Source: Bacteroidales bacterium
GTDB taxonomy: Bacteria; Bacteroidota; Bacteroidia; Bacteroidales; WCHB1-69
Direction: 5' to 3'
Assembly: GCA_012518765.1 (NCBI GenBank)
Contig: JAAYRN010000308.1
Location: forward strand, 1 to 7,229
DNA length: 7,229 nt
Shown here: positions 1-6,864 of the stretch, piece after piece
How the letters are laid out: each line of letters starts with the position of its first letter
Position numbering within the stretch: position 1 is the stretch's first letter
Notes under the pieces: generated by a model
What the model was told of the DNA's origin: nothing
The model's input: the letters and a program-made list of their open reading frames with translations, nothing else
Database searches by the model: none
Position numbers and translations under genes: made by a program

Positions 1-1431
1 GTCTGTATTGCGGGTAAATGCTTTTTGTTTTTCCATAAAATTATAGCACATCATATTGGCTTTTCCATGAGAACTAGCGGCTCCAAAACGCACAGAACGA
101 AGAATACCAGCTATATAGGTTATAATAGCATCTTCGGCTGTTATGTTTGTAATTTCTTTTTTATCAATCAATTTTGTTACCATAAACAAGCCCAAGATAT
201 CGGCTTTGGCTTCTTCCCAAGAAGTACCTTCAGTTTTCATAGCCTGATTTACCAAGCCTTTGTTATTAATAGTTTGTTTAATTCCCAATCCATGAGCTAC
301 TTCGTGGAAAGTTACGTTCCAAAAGAACGCATCAAATTTTAAATGTTTTTGTTGTTCTTTTTCGATAATAAGTTCTCCGATAGGCATTAAAATTTTATCA
401 AATTTAGCTTGCATACTGTTGCGTAGCTGTAAACGACGAGCTCCTTTTTTAGCCTGTACATTGTTGTCGTTTGGAAGATTAATAGCAATTGTTTTGCTTC
501 CCGAATTGCAATCTCCAGCATAATATACTGCGTTATAAACGTTTAAATCAGAAGATGTTCCGGGTACAAATGTTTTGTATTTGGGGTCACAAGGTAATTC
601 TTTTTGTAAATCGGGGAGCATTTGTACGAATTTGGCTAACTCGCTACTTCTTTCTTCATCTTTGATGAGGATAAAGGCTTCGTAAGATGCTTTGGCTTCG
701 TTAAACTTGTCATCGTATTTTTCGATAGGACCTACAATAAAATCTATTTTACTATCTTTCATGTCCATCCATGCCATATCACTGTCAAAATAGTTATCCG
801 TCTGAAAAGCCTTTTTACGCTCTATCAAATATTTTTTCATTCCTGCATCTTCTGCTAATGCTATGGCTTGGTCAAGTAATTTATCTACTTTGGCGAGTTC
901 TTCTTTGTACTCTTCTCTATACCAAACTGTTTTTAAACTTCCGTCCTCGTTTCTACGCAATACTGTATACAAACTTCCCTTGTTAGGGTCTTCGTAATTT
1001 TCATATTCTTCTTTGGTAATATCTTGGGGATAGTAGCGACATCCAAGTGCTTTTTCTCCAAATCCTTGAATAAAAGGAGCATTTCCGTCTAATCTTTCCC
1101 AAGGTCCGTAGTTAATTTCCACAAATTCTTTGGCAAAAGGATCGCTGATGCTATCCAATATGGTTTTATCGCCAAAAGTTTGTTTCCAAAATAAATCATC
1201 CATAATGTCAGCTATTTGTATAAAAACAGCTATCATTTCTTTTTCATTATCCGACAAATTTTTCACCAACGGAGAGTTGAGGTCTACATAGGCAAATTCT
1301 TCTACTTTAAGTTGTAGTTCAGATTTTTGAATCTCTTCGGATGTAGTTTCTTGTGTTTTTTTGTTCTTACAGCCATTGCTCAAAAGAACTAAAGTCATCA
1401 TCATTGTAATACTTAAGATTTTTGCTTTCAT
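1..1431 (-). CDS. M49-family zinc peptidase (dipeptidyl-peptidase III-like) lipoprotein, 3' end missing
   Basis: This reading frame runs without a stop from ATG at 1431 down to base 1, giving 477 residues; the C-terminus lies outside the window. M49 enzymes remove dipeptides from the N-terminus of short peptides using one zinc ion. The zinc motif HEVAH is at residues 376-380 (bases 306-292) and the second motif EEAKAD at 406-411. By family comparison H376, H380 and E407 should bind zinc and E377 should act as the catalytic base; H455, in SSHGKAN, may match the conserved active-site histidine further downstream. The first motif has the five-residue HExxH form, not the six-residue HExxGH of the human enzyme. 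Residues 1-20 are a short hydrophobic signal ending in LLSNG before C21, a plausible though imperfect lipobox. Lysines, not acidic residues, follow C21, which argues against surface export and for a periplasm-facing lipoprotein (inference). The family call is firm; dipeptidyl-peptidase activity is inferred. Confidence 0.85.
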   Translation of the reverse strand, partial: MKAKILSITMMMTLVLLSNGCKNKKTQETTSEEIQKSELQLKVEEFAYVDLNSPLVKNLSDNEKEMIAVFIQIADIMDDLFWKQTFGDKTILDSISDPFAKEFVEINYGPWERLDGNAPFIQGFGEKALGCRYYPQDITKEEYENYEDPNKGSLYTVLRRNEDGSLKTVWYREEYKEELAKVDKLLDQAIALAEDAGMKKYLIERKKAFQTDNYFDSDMAWMDMKDSKIDFIVGPIEKYDDKFNEAKASYEAFILIKDEERSSELAKFVQMLPDLQKELPCDPKYKTFVPGTSSDLNVYNAVYYAGDCNSGSKTIAINLPNDNNVQAKKGARRLQLRNSMQAKFDKILMPIGELIIEKEQQKHLKFDAFFWNVTFHEVAHGLGIKQTINNKGLVNQAMKTEGTSWEEAKADILGLFMVTKLIDKKEITNITAEDAIITYIAGILRSVRFGAASSHGKANMMCYNFMEKQKAFTRNTD

Positions 1432-1466
1432 TTTTTTATTGTTATTAAAGATTCGCTTTTTGTCTG

Positions 1467-1474
1467 CAAAAATA
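1467..1474 (-). promoter_or_regulatory. Candidate -7 box for the leftward M49 gene
   Basis: Read on the minus strand, these bases are TATTTTTG, an exact match to the Bacteroidota sigma-ABfr -7 consensus TAnnTTTG. Transcription would begin near base 1460, leaving an A-rich leader of about 30 bases before the ATG at 1431. I see no good TTTG at the -33 position, so the call rests on the -7 box and its placement. Confidence 0.45.
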
Positions 1475-1487
1475 TGAAATTTTATGC

Positions 1488-1495
1488 TATTTTTG
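1488..1495 (+). promoter_or_regulatory. Candidate -7 box for the rightward operon
   Basis: TATTTTTG matches the Bacteroidota -7 consensus TAnnTTTG exactly. TCTG at 1463-1466, 21 bases upstream, is a one-mismatch candidate for the -33 TTTG element. Transcription would begin near 1500-1503, giving a leader of about 40 A/T-rich bases before the ATG at 1543. The box lies downstream of the in-frame ATG at 1474, which supports 1543 as the true start of the M6 gene. Confidence 0.5.
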
Positions 1496-1542
1496 CCCAT
1501 ATTTTTTTTATTTATTTTATTATCTATAATCAATCATACATT

Positions 1543-4179
1543 ATGTTTAAAAAAGGACTTGTTTTTTTGGGGTTATTTTTTGTACTTAATTTTAGCTTTG
1601 CTGCTTATTTAAAAAATATCCCACAAATAATTACTCAACCTAACGGCAAGAAAATTCAGTGTTTTGCCAGCGGCGATCACTATCACAATTGGCTACACGA
1701 CTCGGCAGGATATACCATTATAATAAACGAAAACACAGGATATTACACTTATGCCATAAAAAAAGATGGCGAACTAACATCCTCCAATTATATTGTTGGA
1801 GAAGTAAATCCTGAGCTTTGTAATTTAACGAAAAATATAAATATTTCTAACGAAAAATGGTTGGAACTACGAAATGAACTAATGACACCTGTCTCGGAAA
1901 AACCCATTTCTAAATCTGTCAAAAAAAATCATGGACATATTAATAATTTGGTGTTTTTTATTCGTTTTTCGGATGAAAACAAATTTAAAACGAACACTTA
2001 TAAGACGATTGAAAACAAAATGAACGACTCTTCGTCCGCCGATGCAAACTCTTTATACAATTATTATAGGCACGTTTCCTATGGCAATTTGTTTATAACT
2101 TCTCATCTATATCCTAAGTCCGACACTACGATTATTTATTCCTATCAAGACATACACCCTCGAAAATATTATTTGGCATATAACGCTACTTCTAATCCCA
2201 ATGGATACAAAAATTCGGATGAAAGAAGAAACAGAGAACATGATTTATTAAAGCGAACTGTTTTGTTTTTCCAAGACAGTATTCCCACTGATTTAGACTT
2301 AGATTACAATGGAGACGGTCGGGTAGATAATGTGGTTTTTGTTACTTCAGGAGGTCCTGAAGGCTGGAGCGGCTTGATGTGGCCCCATCGTTGGAGTTTA
2401 TATAGCCACAATGTATCTATCAATGGAAAACGAGTATACGACTATAATTTTATTATGGAAGAGTATATGTATTCAGGGATTATTGCTCACGAATTTATGC
2501 ACTCCTTGGGTGCTCCCGATTTATATAGATACGATAAAAATTTTGATCATATTACCCCCATAGGGAATTGGGATTTAATGGCTTCTACAACTTATTCCAT
2601 GCCACAAGGATTGGGAGCATATATGAAATATAAATACGGAAAATGGATAGATAGTATCCCCACTATTTACAGTAGCGGAACCTACACATTGTATCCTGCA
2701 AATGGCGACTCAAAAGAAAATATTGCCTATAAAATACCCATAGATGGTGAAGAACATCAATATTTTGTATTGGAGTACCGCAAAAAAACATCTTGTGTTT
2801 TTGAATCTTCTCTAAGTGGGTCGGGAATTGTAATTTATAGAATTGATGAGCGATTCAATGGCAATGCAAACTACAATGGGACTAATATTTTTGATGAAAT
2901 TTATATATTTAGACCCAACGGAACTATGAACAAACAAGGAAGTCTTTCTTTGGCTTATTATAGCGAGGAAGCACTTCGTACGAATTTTAATTCAAACACA
3001 AATCCCCATCCATTCCTCAGCGATGGAACAACGATAAAAGGTATCAATATTTCAAATGTTACGCGTGCTATCGACAGTATACGATTTACCATAGGATTGG
3101 ATACCACTATTTTAACCTTGGATACCAATCATTTCGTATTTGAAAACGACTTAAATCATGTAGATACATTTCGCATAACTTCCAACGATTCGTGGCATAT
3201 ATTATACGATTCGGCTTGGATTATAGTTTCTGAAACCCAAGGTGTTGGAGATAAAGAAATTTATGTTAGACCCAAACAGTTAAATAGTTTAACCTTGAAT
3301 TATAGTACAGAACTTTCAGTTATAGGTACTGCCAAAATCAGAACTATTAATATTAGTTTGCGTCCTTCTAAAATAGATACTTGTCTGGCAGTTAGCAATT
3401 TATTTGAAAGCGACACCTTAGTAGAAATAGCCTTCCCGCTCAATGATTCATCATTATATTTCAATTCGGCTTCTGAGTATTTTTCCATTTTCAATGCTAT
3501 GCTTATCGATTCTATTTCAATTTATTTTGGTAATGTAAATTTTTCGCCCAACGATTCAATAACAATTAGAGTTACCAATAGTACAGCATTGAAATATCCC
3601 ACAAACTTATTGAAAAGATTTACTTTCCCCGCTCATACTATTACACCTAATGAATGGAATACCTTTGTTTTAGAGGGTCAATACCGAGTTAATCGTCATT
3701 TTTGTATTGATTATATACTTCCTTACCAATTTAATTCTTCGGATAGTTCTCGTTTTGTTTTTTCAAAAAATAGAACCTTAAGAAATGAAAGTTTATCTAC
3801 TGCTTTTCTGAAAAATGGCACTACTTGGGAGTCTATAAAAAATATTTTAAACGATAACGCCGATTATTCCTCTCCTATTCAAATATTTTTATGCCCTGCT
3901 GATTTAGCGATTAATGATGCTCCTTCTTTGAATAAGGATATATATATTAAATTATATCCCAATCCAGCTAAAGATCAAATAAACATTGAAATAGAAGGAT
4001 TTAACTCTAAAGTTGATTTTCAAATCTACAGCATAAGTGGCCAACTACTACATACACAATCCGGTATAAATGTATCAAATACCCACTCTATTCCTATCGG
4101 TAGTCTGTCGTCAGGTATGTATTTGTTGAGGGTAAATTCTTCTACATTTTCAAAAGTAAAAACATTTATAATTGAGTAA
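1543..4179 (+). CDS. Secreted M6-family metalloprotease with BACON-like domain and type A T9SS sorting domain
   Basis: This 878-residue protein is probably exported by Sec and then by the type IX secretion system to cut proteins outside the cell. Residues 1-20 form a signal peptide (MFKKG, a hydrophobic core, SFA then A21). A propeptide-like segment with the M6-typical GDHYHNWLHD follows. The catalytic domain carries a DxNxDGxxD loop at 254-262 (possible calcium site), HEFMHSLGAPD at 316-326 (H316 and H320 zinc ligands, E317 catalytic) and a Met-turn-like NWDLM ending at M346. Residues about 525-609 look like a BACON domain (W551, W559). Residues about 610-786 are an unassigned, probably beta-rich domain. 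Residues about 803-878 (LYPNP, SGQLL, SSGMYLLRV) are a type A sorting domain, normally removed when the protein is anchored or released. An in-frame ATG at 1474 would add 23 residues; 1543 is preferred because it places the signal peptide at the N-terminus and lies downstream of the candidate promoter. First gene of the putative operon. Confidence 0.92.
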   Translation: MFKKGLVFLGLFFVLNFSFAAYLKNIPQIITQPNGKKIQCFASGDHYHNWLHDSAGYTIIINENTGYYTYAIKKDGELTSSNYIVGEVNPELCNLTKNINISNEKWLELRNELMTPVSEKPISKSVKKNHGHINNLVFFIRFSDENKFKTNTYKTIENKMNDSSSADANSLYNYYRHVSYGNLFITSHLYPKSDTTIIYSYQDIHPRKYYLAYNATSNPNGYKNSDERRNREHDLLKRTVLFFQDSIPTDLDLDYNGDGRVDNVVFVTSGGPEGWSGLMWPHRWSLYSHNVSINGKRVYDYNFIMEEYMYSGIIAHEFMHSLGAPDLYRYDKNFDHITPIGNWDLMASTTYSMPQGLGAYMKYKYGKWIDSIPTIYSSGTYTLYPANGDSKENIAYKIPIDGEEHQYFVLEYRKKTSCVFESSLSGSGIVIYRIDERFNGNANYNGTNIFDEIYIFRPNGTMNKQGSLSLAYYSEEALRTNFNSNTNPHPFLSDGTTIKGINISNVTRAIDSIRFTIGLDTTILTLDTNHFVFENDLNHVDTFRITSNDSWHILYDSAWIIVSETQGVGDKEIYVRPKQLNSLTLNYSTELSVIGTAKIRTINISLRPSKIDTCLAVSNLFESDTLVEIAFPLNDSSLYFNSASEYFSIFNAMLIDSISIYFGNVNFSPNDSITIRVTNSTALKYPTNLLKRFTFPAHTITPNEWNTFVLEGQYRVNRHFCIDYILPYQFNSSDSSRFVFSKNRTLRNESLSTAFLKNGTTWESIKNILNDNADYSSPIQIFLCPADLAINDAPSLNKDIYIKLYPNPAKDQINIEIEGFNSKVDFQIYSISGQLLHTQSGINVSNTHSIPIGSLSSGMYLLRVNSSTFSKVKTFIIE

Positions 4180-4182
4180 ATT

Positions 4183-4944
4183 ATGAGTATATACGGAATT
4201 TGTAATATAGCATCTATACCTTTAAGAGATCGCCCCTCTCATCGTTCTGAAATGACTTCCCAACTTATTTTTGGCGAAATCTACGAAATATTGGAACAAG
4301 ACATTAACTGGCTATATATAAGGAATTTGTATGATGACTACAAAGGATGTATAGATAGAGGGCAGCTTTCATTGGTCAGAGACAAAGAAATAGATGAGTT
4401 TTATATCAATCAAAAACCTATTGTAGTTTCCTCTTTTACAACATTGTACGACAAACGAAGAAACCTACATTTTACAATACCTCCCGGTTCTACCCTTCCT
4501 ATGAGAGACAAAAACACCATTTACATTGGAGCAGAATGGTTTGAAGTAAAAAACATTCCTCAAAGTAATAACATAGAAGAACTTTTATTTTCCTTTATAA
4601 ATGCACCTTATCTTTGGGGCGGACGTACTCCTTTAGGTATTGATTGTTCGGGTTTTAATCAAATTATATTTAAAATTATCGATATTCGATTAAAACGAGA
4701 CGCATCGCAACAAGCACAACAAGGAAAACTTGTTCCTTCCATAGACGAAATGCAATGTTTTGATTTGGCTTTCTTTAAAAATAACGAAAACAAAATTACA
4801 CATACGGGTATTGTTTATAAAGACAATATGATATTTCATGCAAGTGGTAAAGTCAGAATAGACCGCATAGACGCTGAGGGTATTTTCAATCTTGAAAAAG
4901 AGGAATATTCTCATACACTGCACAGTATAAGAAGATTCATGTAA
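4183..4944 (+). CDS. NlpC/P60 (C40) peptidase, YkfC-like gamma-D-glutamyl-L-diamino acid endopeptidase
   Basis: This 253-residue enzyme probably cuts between D-Glu and the diamino acid in peptidoglycan stem peptides. Residues 1-130 look like bacterial SH3 repeats (an early PLRDRPS, then WLYIRN, and later WFEVKN). The C40 domain follows with YLWGGRTPLGIDCSG (C155), THTGIV (H207) and FHASG (H219) as the Cys-His-His set. Y143, D154 and the C155-H207-H219 spacing closely match Bacillus cereus YkfC as I recall it (Tyr226, Asp237, Cys238, His291, His303), where the SH3 domain and Asp read the free N-terminal L-Ala of the substrate. There is no signal peptide, which fits a cytoplasmic role in recycling freed wall peptides, not wall lysis. 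The ATG lies only 3 bases after the M6 stop codon, so co-transcription and perhaps translational coupling are likely. Family call strong; substrate inferred. Confidence 0.9.
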   Translation: MSIYGICNIASIPLRDRPSHRSEMTSQLIFGEIYEILEQDINWLYIRNLYDDYKGCIDRGQLSLVRDKEIDEFYINQKPIVVSSFTTLYDKRRNLHFTIPPGSTLPMRDKNTIYIGAEWFEVKNIPQSNNIEELLFSFINAPYLWGGRTPLGIDCSGFNQIIFKIIDIRLKRDASQQAQQGKLVPSIDEMQCFDLAFFKNNENKITHTGIVYKDNMIFHASGKVRIDRIDAEGIFNLEKEEYSHTLHSIRRFM

Positions 4945-4959
4945 CTAAAAAAACTATCT

Positions 4960-5865
4960 ATGAGTACGCTTATTACCAATCCTCAAAAAGATAAAATTTT
5001 ATCGAAAGAATGGTTAATTTCTTATTCCAGTTTAATTATAGGCACCTTTGTGTTGGCTTTGGGTTATGCTTTTTTTATGACACCCTATAAAATCACACCG
5101 GGAGGAATTTATGGTATTTCTATTGTTTTACATCATAAATTTAATTTTCCTGTAGGATTAGCAGCTCTATGTTTCAATCTTCCCCTTACTTTAATAGGTC
5201 TCAAGCTATTAGGACCTCGCTTTGGAGTTAAAACATTTGTAGGTTTTATTTTAACCGCTTTTTTTACCGATGGACTTATCTATGTGTTTGGTAGCGACCC
5301 CCTTAATCTCCACGACGAAGTATTATTAGCAAGTATTTTTGGTGGAGTAATGATGGGTGTTGGGGTAGGATTAATATTCAAAGCACGGGCATCAAGTGGA
5401 GGGAGCGATGTATTGGCATCTATTTTATCTAAATACACTAAAGTTCCTTTAGGACAGCAACTTATGATTGTCGATTCCTGTATAGTTATCATTGGTTTTT
5501 TGTCATTTCAAGATTGGAAAATTCCACTATATTCATGGCTAACTATTTTTATTATGGGAAAAGTTATTGATATGGTGCTACATGGTTTTTCAGACGATAA
5601 AATTATTTTCATTATATCGAAAAAAAGTGAAGAACTCCGAAAAACCATTATTTATGACTTGCAGCGCGGAGGTACTATTTTTCAAGCCAAGGGCATGTAT
5701 ACCGAAGATGAAAAAAATGTATTATTTACGGTAATGAATCGCAGGGATATACCTGATTTACAAAAACATATTTTCAATGTAGACCCTGATGCATTTATAA
5801 GTATTTCCGATGCTCACGAAATTTTAGGGAAAGGATTCAAATCTCTGAAAGACAAGATTGAATAA
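4960..5865 (+). CDS. YitT-family integral membrane protein (DUF161 + DUF2179)
   Basis: This is a 301-residue inner-membrane protein of unknown biochemical function. About six hydrophobic segments can be seen within residues 20-207 (roughly 20-40, 66-85, 92-110, 122-140, 167-182 and 189-207). Two glycine-rich loops, ITPGGIYGIS at 45-54 and ASSGGSDVLA at 144-153, resemble each other and suggest the internal duplication typical of YitT membrane halves. From about 212 to the end is a soluble DUF2179 domain with GGTIFQAKGMYT, LFTVMNRRD and DPDAFISISDAHE; in the family this region is thought to be cytosolic and possibly ligand-binding. The length is normal for the family. It starts 15 bases after the C40 gene with no promoter in between. 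Transport has been suggested for the family, but nothing here fixes a substrate. Confidence 0.9.
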   Translation: MSTLITNPQKDKILSKEWLISYSSLIIGTFVLALGYAFFMTPYKITPGGIYGISIVLHHKFNFPVGLAALCFNLPLTLIGLKLLGPRFGVKTFVGFILTAFFTDGLIYVFGSDPLNLHDEVLLASIFGGVMMGVGVGLIFKARASSGGSDVLASILSKYTKVPLGQQLMIVDSCIVIIGFLSFQDWKIPLYSWLTIFIMGKVIDMVLHGFSDDKIIFIISKKSEELRKTIIYDLQRGGTIFQAKGMYTEDEKNVLFTVMNRRDIPDLQKHIFNVDPDAFISISDAHEILGKGFKSLKDKIE

Positions 5866-5895
5866 GTAAAATAAAATTTGTAAAAACTAAAAACA

Positions 5896-6846
5896 ATGTC
5901 AGAAAAACTAAAAGGAACTGTTGTTAAATCTACTGGAAATTTATACCGAGTTCGTACAAGTAACAATCAAATTATAGATTGTAAACTAAGGGGAAAATTT
6001 CGTATACATGGAATTAAAACAACTAATCCTGTGGTAGTTGGCGACTATGTGCTTTTTATAAAAGACCCTCAACAAGCTTATGGATTGATAACTGACATCG
6101 AAAATAGGAAAAACTATATTACTCGTAAATCTACCAATTTATCGCATATTTCTCATATTTTAGCTGCTAACCTCGACTGTGTTTTCTTAATTGTTACCAT
6201 TGATTTTCCTCAAACTCCTTTGGGTTTTGTAGATAGATTTTTGACTGCAACGGAATCATTTCGAATTAAAAGCATTTTAATTTTCAATAAAATAGATCTT
6301 TATACGGAGGAAAATTTACTTCAATTAGAAGAATGGAAAAGTATGTATGAAAAAATTGGCTACACCTGCTTATCTGTTTCAGCCGTAACCCATGAAGGAT
6401 TAGACGATTTGAAAAATCTAATGAAAAATAAGGTTTCTTTTTTTGGAGGACAATCGGGAGTAGGGAAATCCACATTAATCAATGCCTTAGATAGTTCGTT
6501 GAATTTATCGGTGGGTGATATTTCCGATTACTACAAAAAAGGCAGACACACAACTACCTTTGCCGAAATGTTTGAATTATCGTTTGGAGCTCAAATTATT
6601 GACTCTCCCGGTATCAGAGAATTTGGACTTATACAATATGAAAAAGAAGAAGTTTCGCATTATTTCCCCGAAATGTTAAGGCTTTTACCTCAATGTAAAT
6701 TTAACAATTGCACCCATACGCATGAACCACAATGCGCTGTAAAAGAGGCTCTTGAAAAAGGAGAAATTAGCAAATCTCGTTACTTTAATTATATTTCTAT
6801 CATAGAAAATGAAGATATAGACCTCAAAGACTGGATGTTAAGATAA
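5896..6846 (+). CDS. rsgA: Ribosome small-subunit-dependent GTPase A (RsgA/YjeQ/EngC)
   Basis: RsgA is a circularly permuted GTPase that checks late maturation of the 30S ribosomal subunit and is activated by it. The 316-residue protein has the whole expected order. An N-terminal OB fold covers about 1-75 (KGTVVKSTGNLYRVRT, then VVVGDYVLF). The permuted G motifs follow: G4 NKID at 131-134, G5 SVSA at 160-163, G1 P-loop GQSGVGKST at 185-193, G2 threonines at 219-221 and G3 DSPG at 236-239. The C-terminal zinc site is C267, C272, H274 and C280 (C-x4-C-x-H-x5-C). No key residue is missing. It starts 30 bases after the YitT gene; this A-rich gap has no convincing promoter. In many Bacteroidota this gene sits with other translation or housekeeping genes, so its place behind a protease may be simple operon packing. 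Confidence 0.97.
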   Translation: MSEKLKGTVVKSTGNLYRVRTSNNQIIDCKLRGKFRIHGIKTTNPVVVGDYVLFIKDPQQAYGLITDIENRKNYITRKSTNLSHISHILAANLDCVFLIVTIDFPQTPLGFVDRFLTATESFRIKSILIFNKIDLYTEENLLQLEEWKSMYEKIGYTCLSVSAVTHEGLDDLKNLMKNKVSFFGGQSGVGKSTLINALDSSLNLSVGDISDYYKKGRHTTTFAEMFELSFGAQIIDSPGIREFGLIQYEKEEVSHYFPEMLRLLPQCKFNNCTHTHEPQCAVKEALEKGEISKSRYFNYISIIENEDIDLKDWMLR

Positions 6847-6864
6847 TAATAAAAACACTATACT

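Larger units (their letters stand above)
1466..1496. repeat. Perfect 9-bp inverted repeat in the divergent intergenic region
   Basis: GCAAAAATA at 1466-1474 and its exact reverse complement TATTTTTGC at 1488-1496 are separated by 13 bases. Each arm contains one perfect TAnnTTTG match, reading outward toward the gene on its own side. The symmetry could reflect two overlapping promoters, a binding site for a dimeric regulator, or both. The arms are A/T-rich, so chance is possible. Confidence 0.6.

Noticed and set aside
25..342. Plus-strand open frame of 105 codons
   Set aside because: It lies wholly antisense to the M49 coding region, over its zinc motif, and its product has no recognisable domain; the minus-strand frame is clearly the real gene.
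771..986. Plus-strand open frame of 71 codons with a hydrophobic product
   Set aside because: It is antisense to the middle of the M49 gene; the hydrophobic product is a by-product of A-rich codons on the other strand.
1..1431. The M49 gene as a truncated pseudogene
   Set aside because: The frame is open to the window edge with all expected motifs in order; it is cut by the window, not by a mutation.
1501..1542. T-rich stretch as a terminator or riboswitch
   Set aside because: No G/C-containing stem precedes the T-runs and no conserved aptamer feature is visible; it is best read as an ordinary A/T-rich leader.
3300..3494. Minus-strand open frame of 64 codons inside the M6 gene
   Set aside because: Antisense to a continuous well-supported gene, with no domain and no promoter. 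The minus-strand frames at 4690-4923, 5280-5492 and 6284-6475 were rejected for the same reason.
5866..5895. Possible internal promoter upstream of rsgA
   Set aside because: The best match, TAAAATTTG, has three bases instead of two between TA and TTTG, and this is weak in so A-rich a gap.
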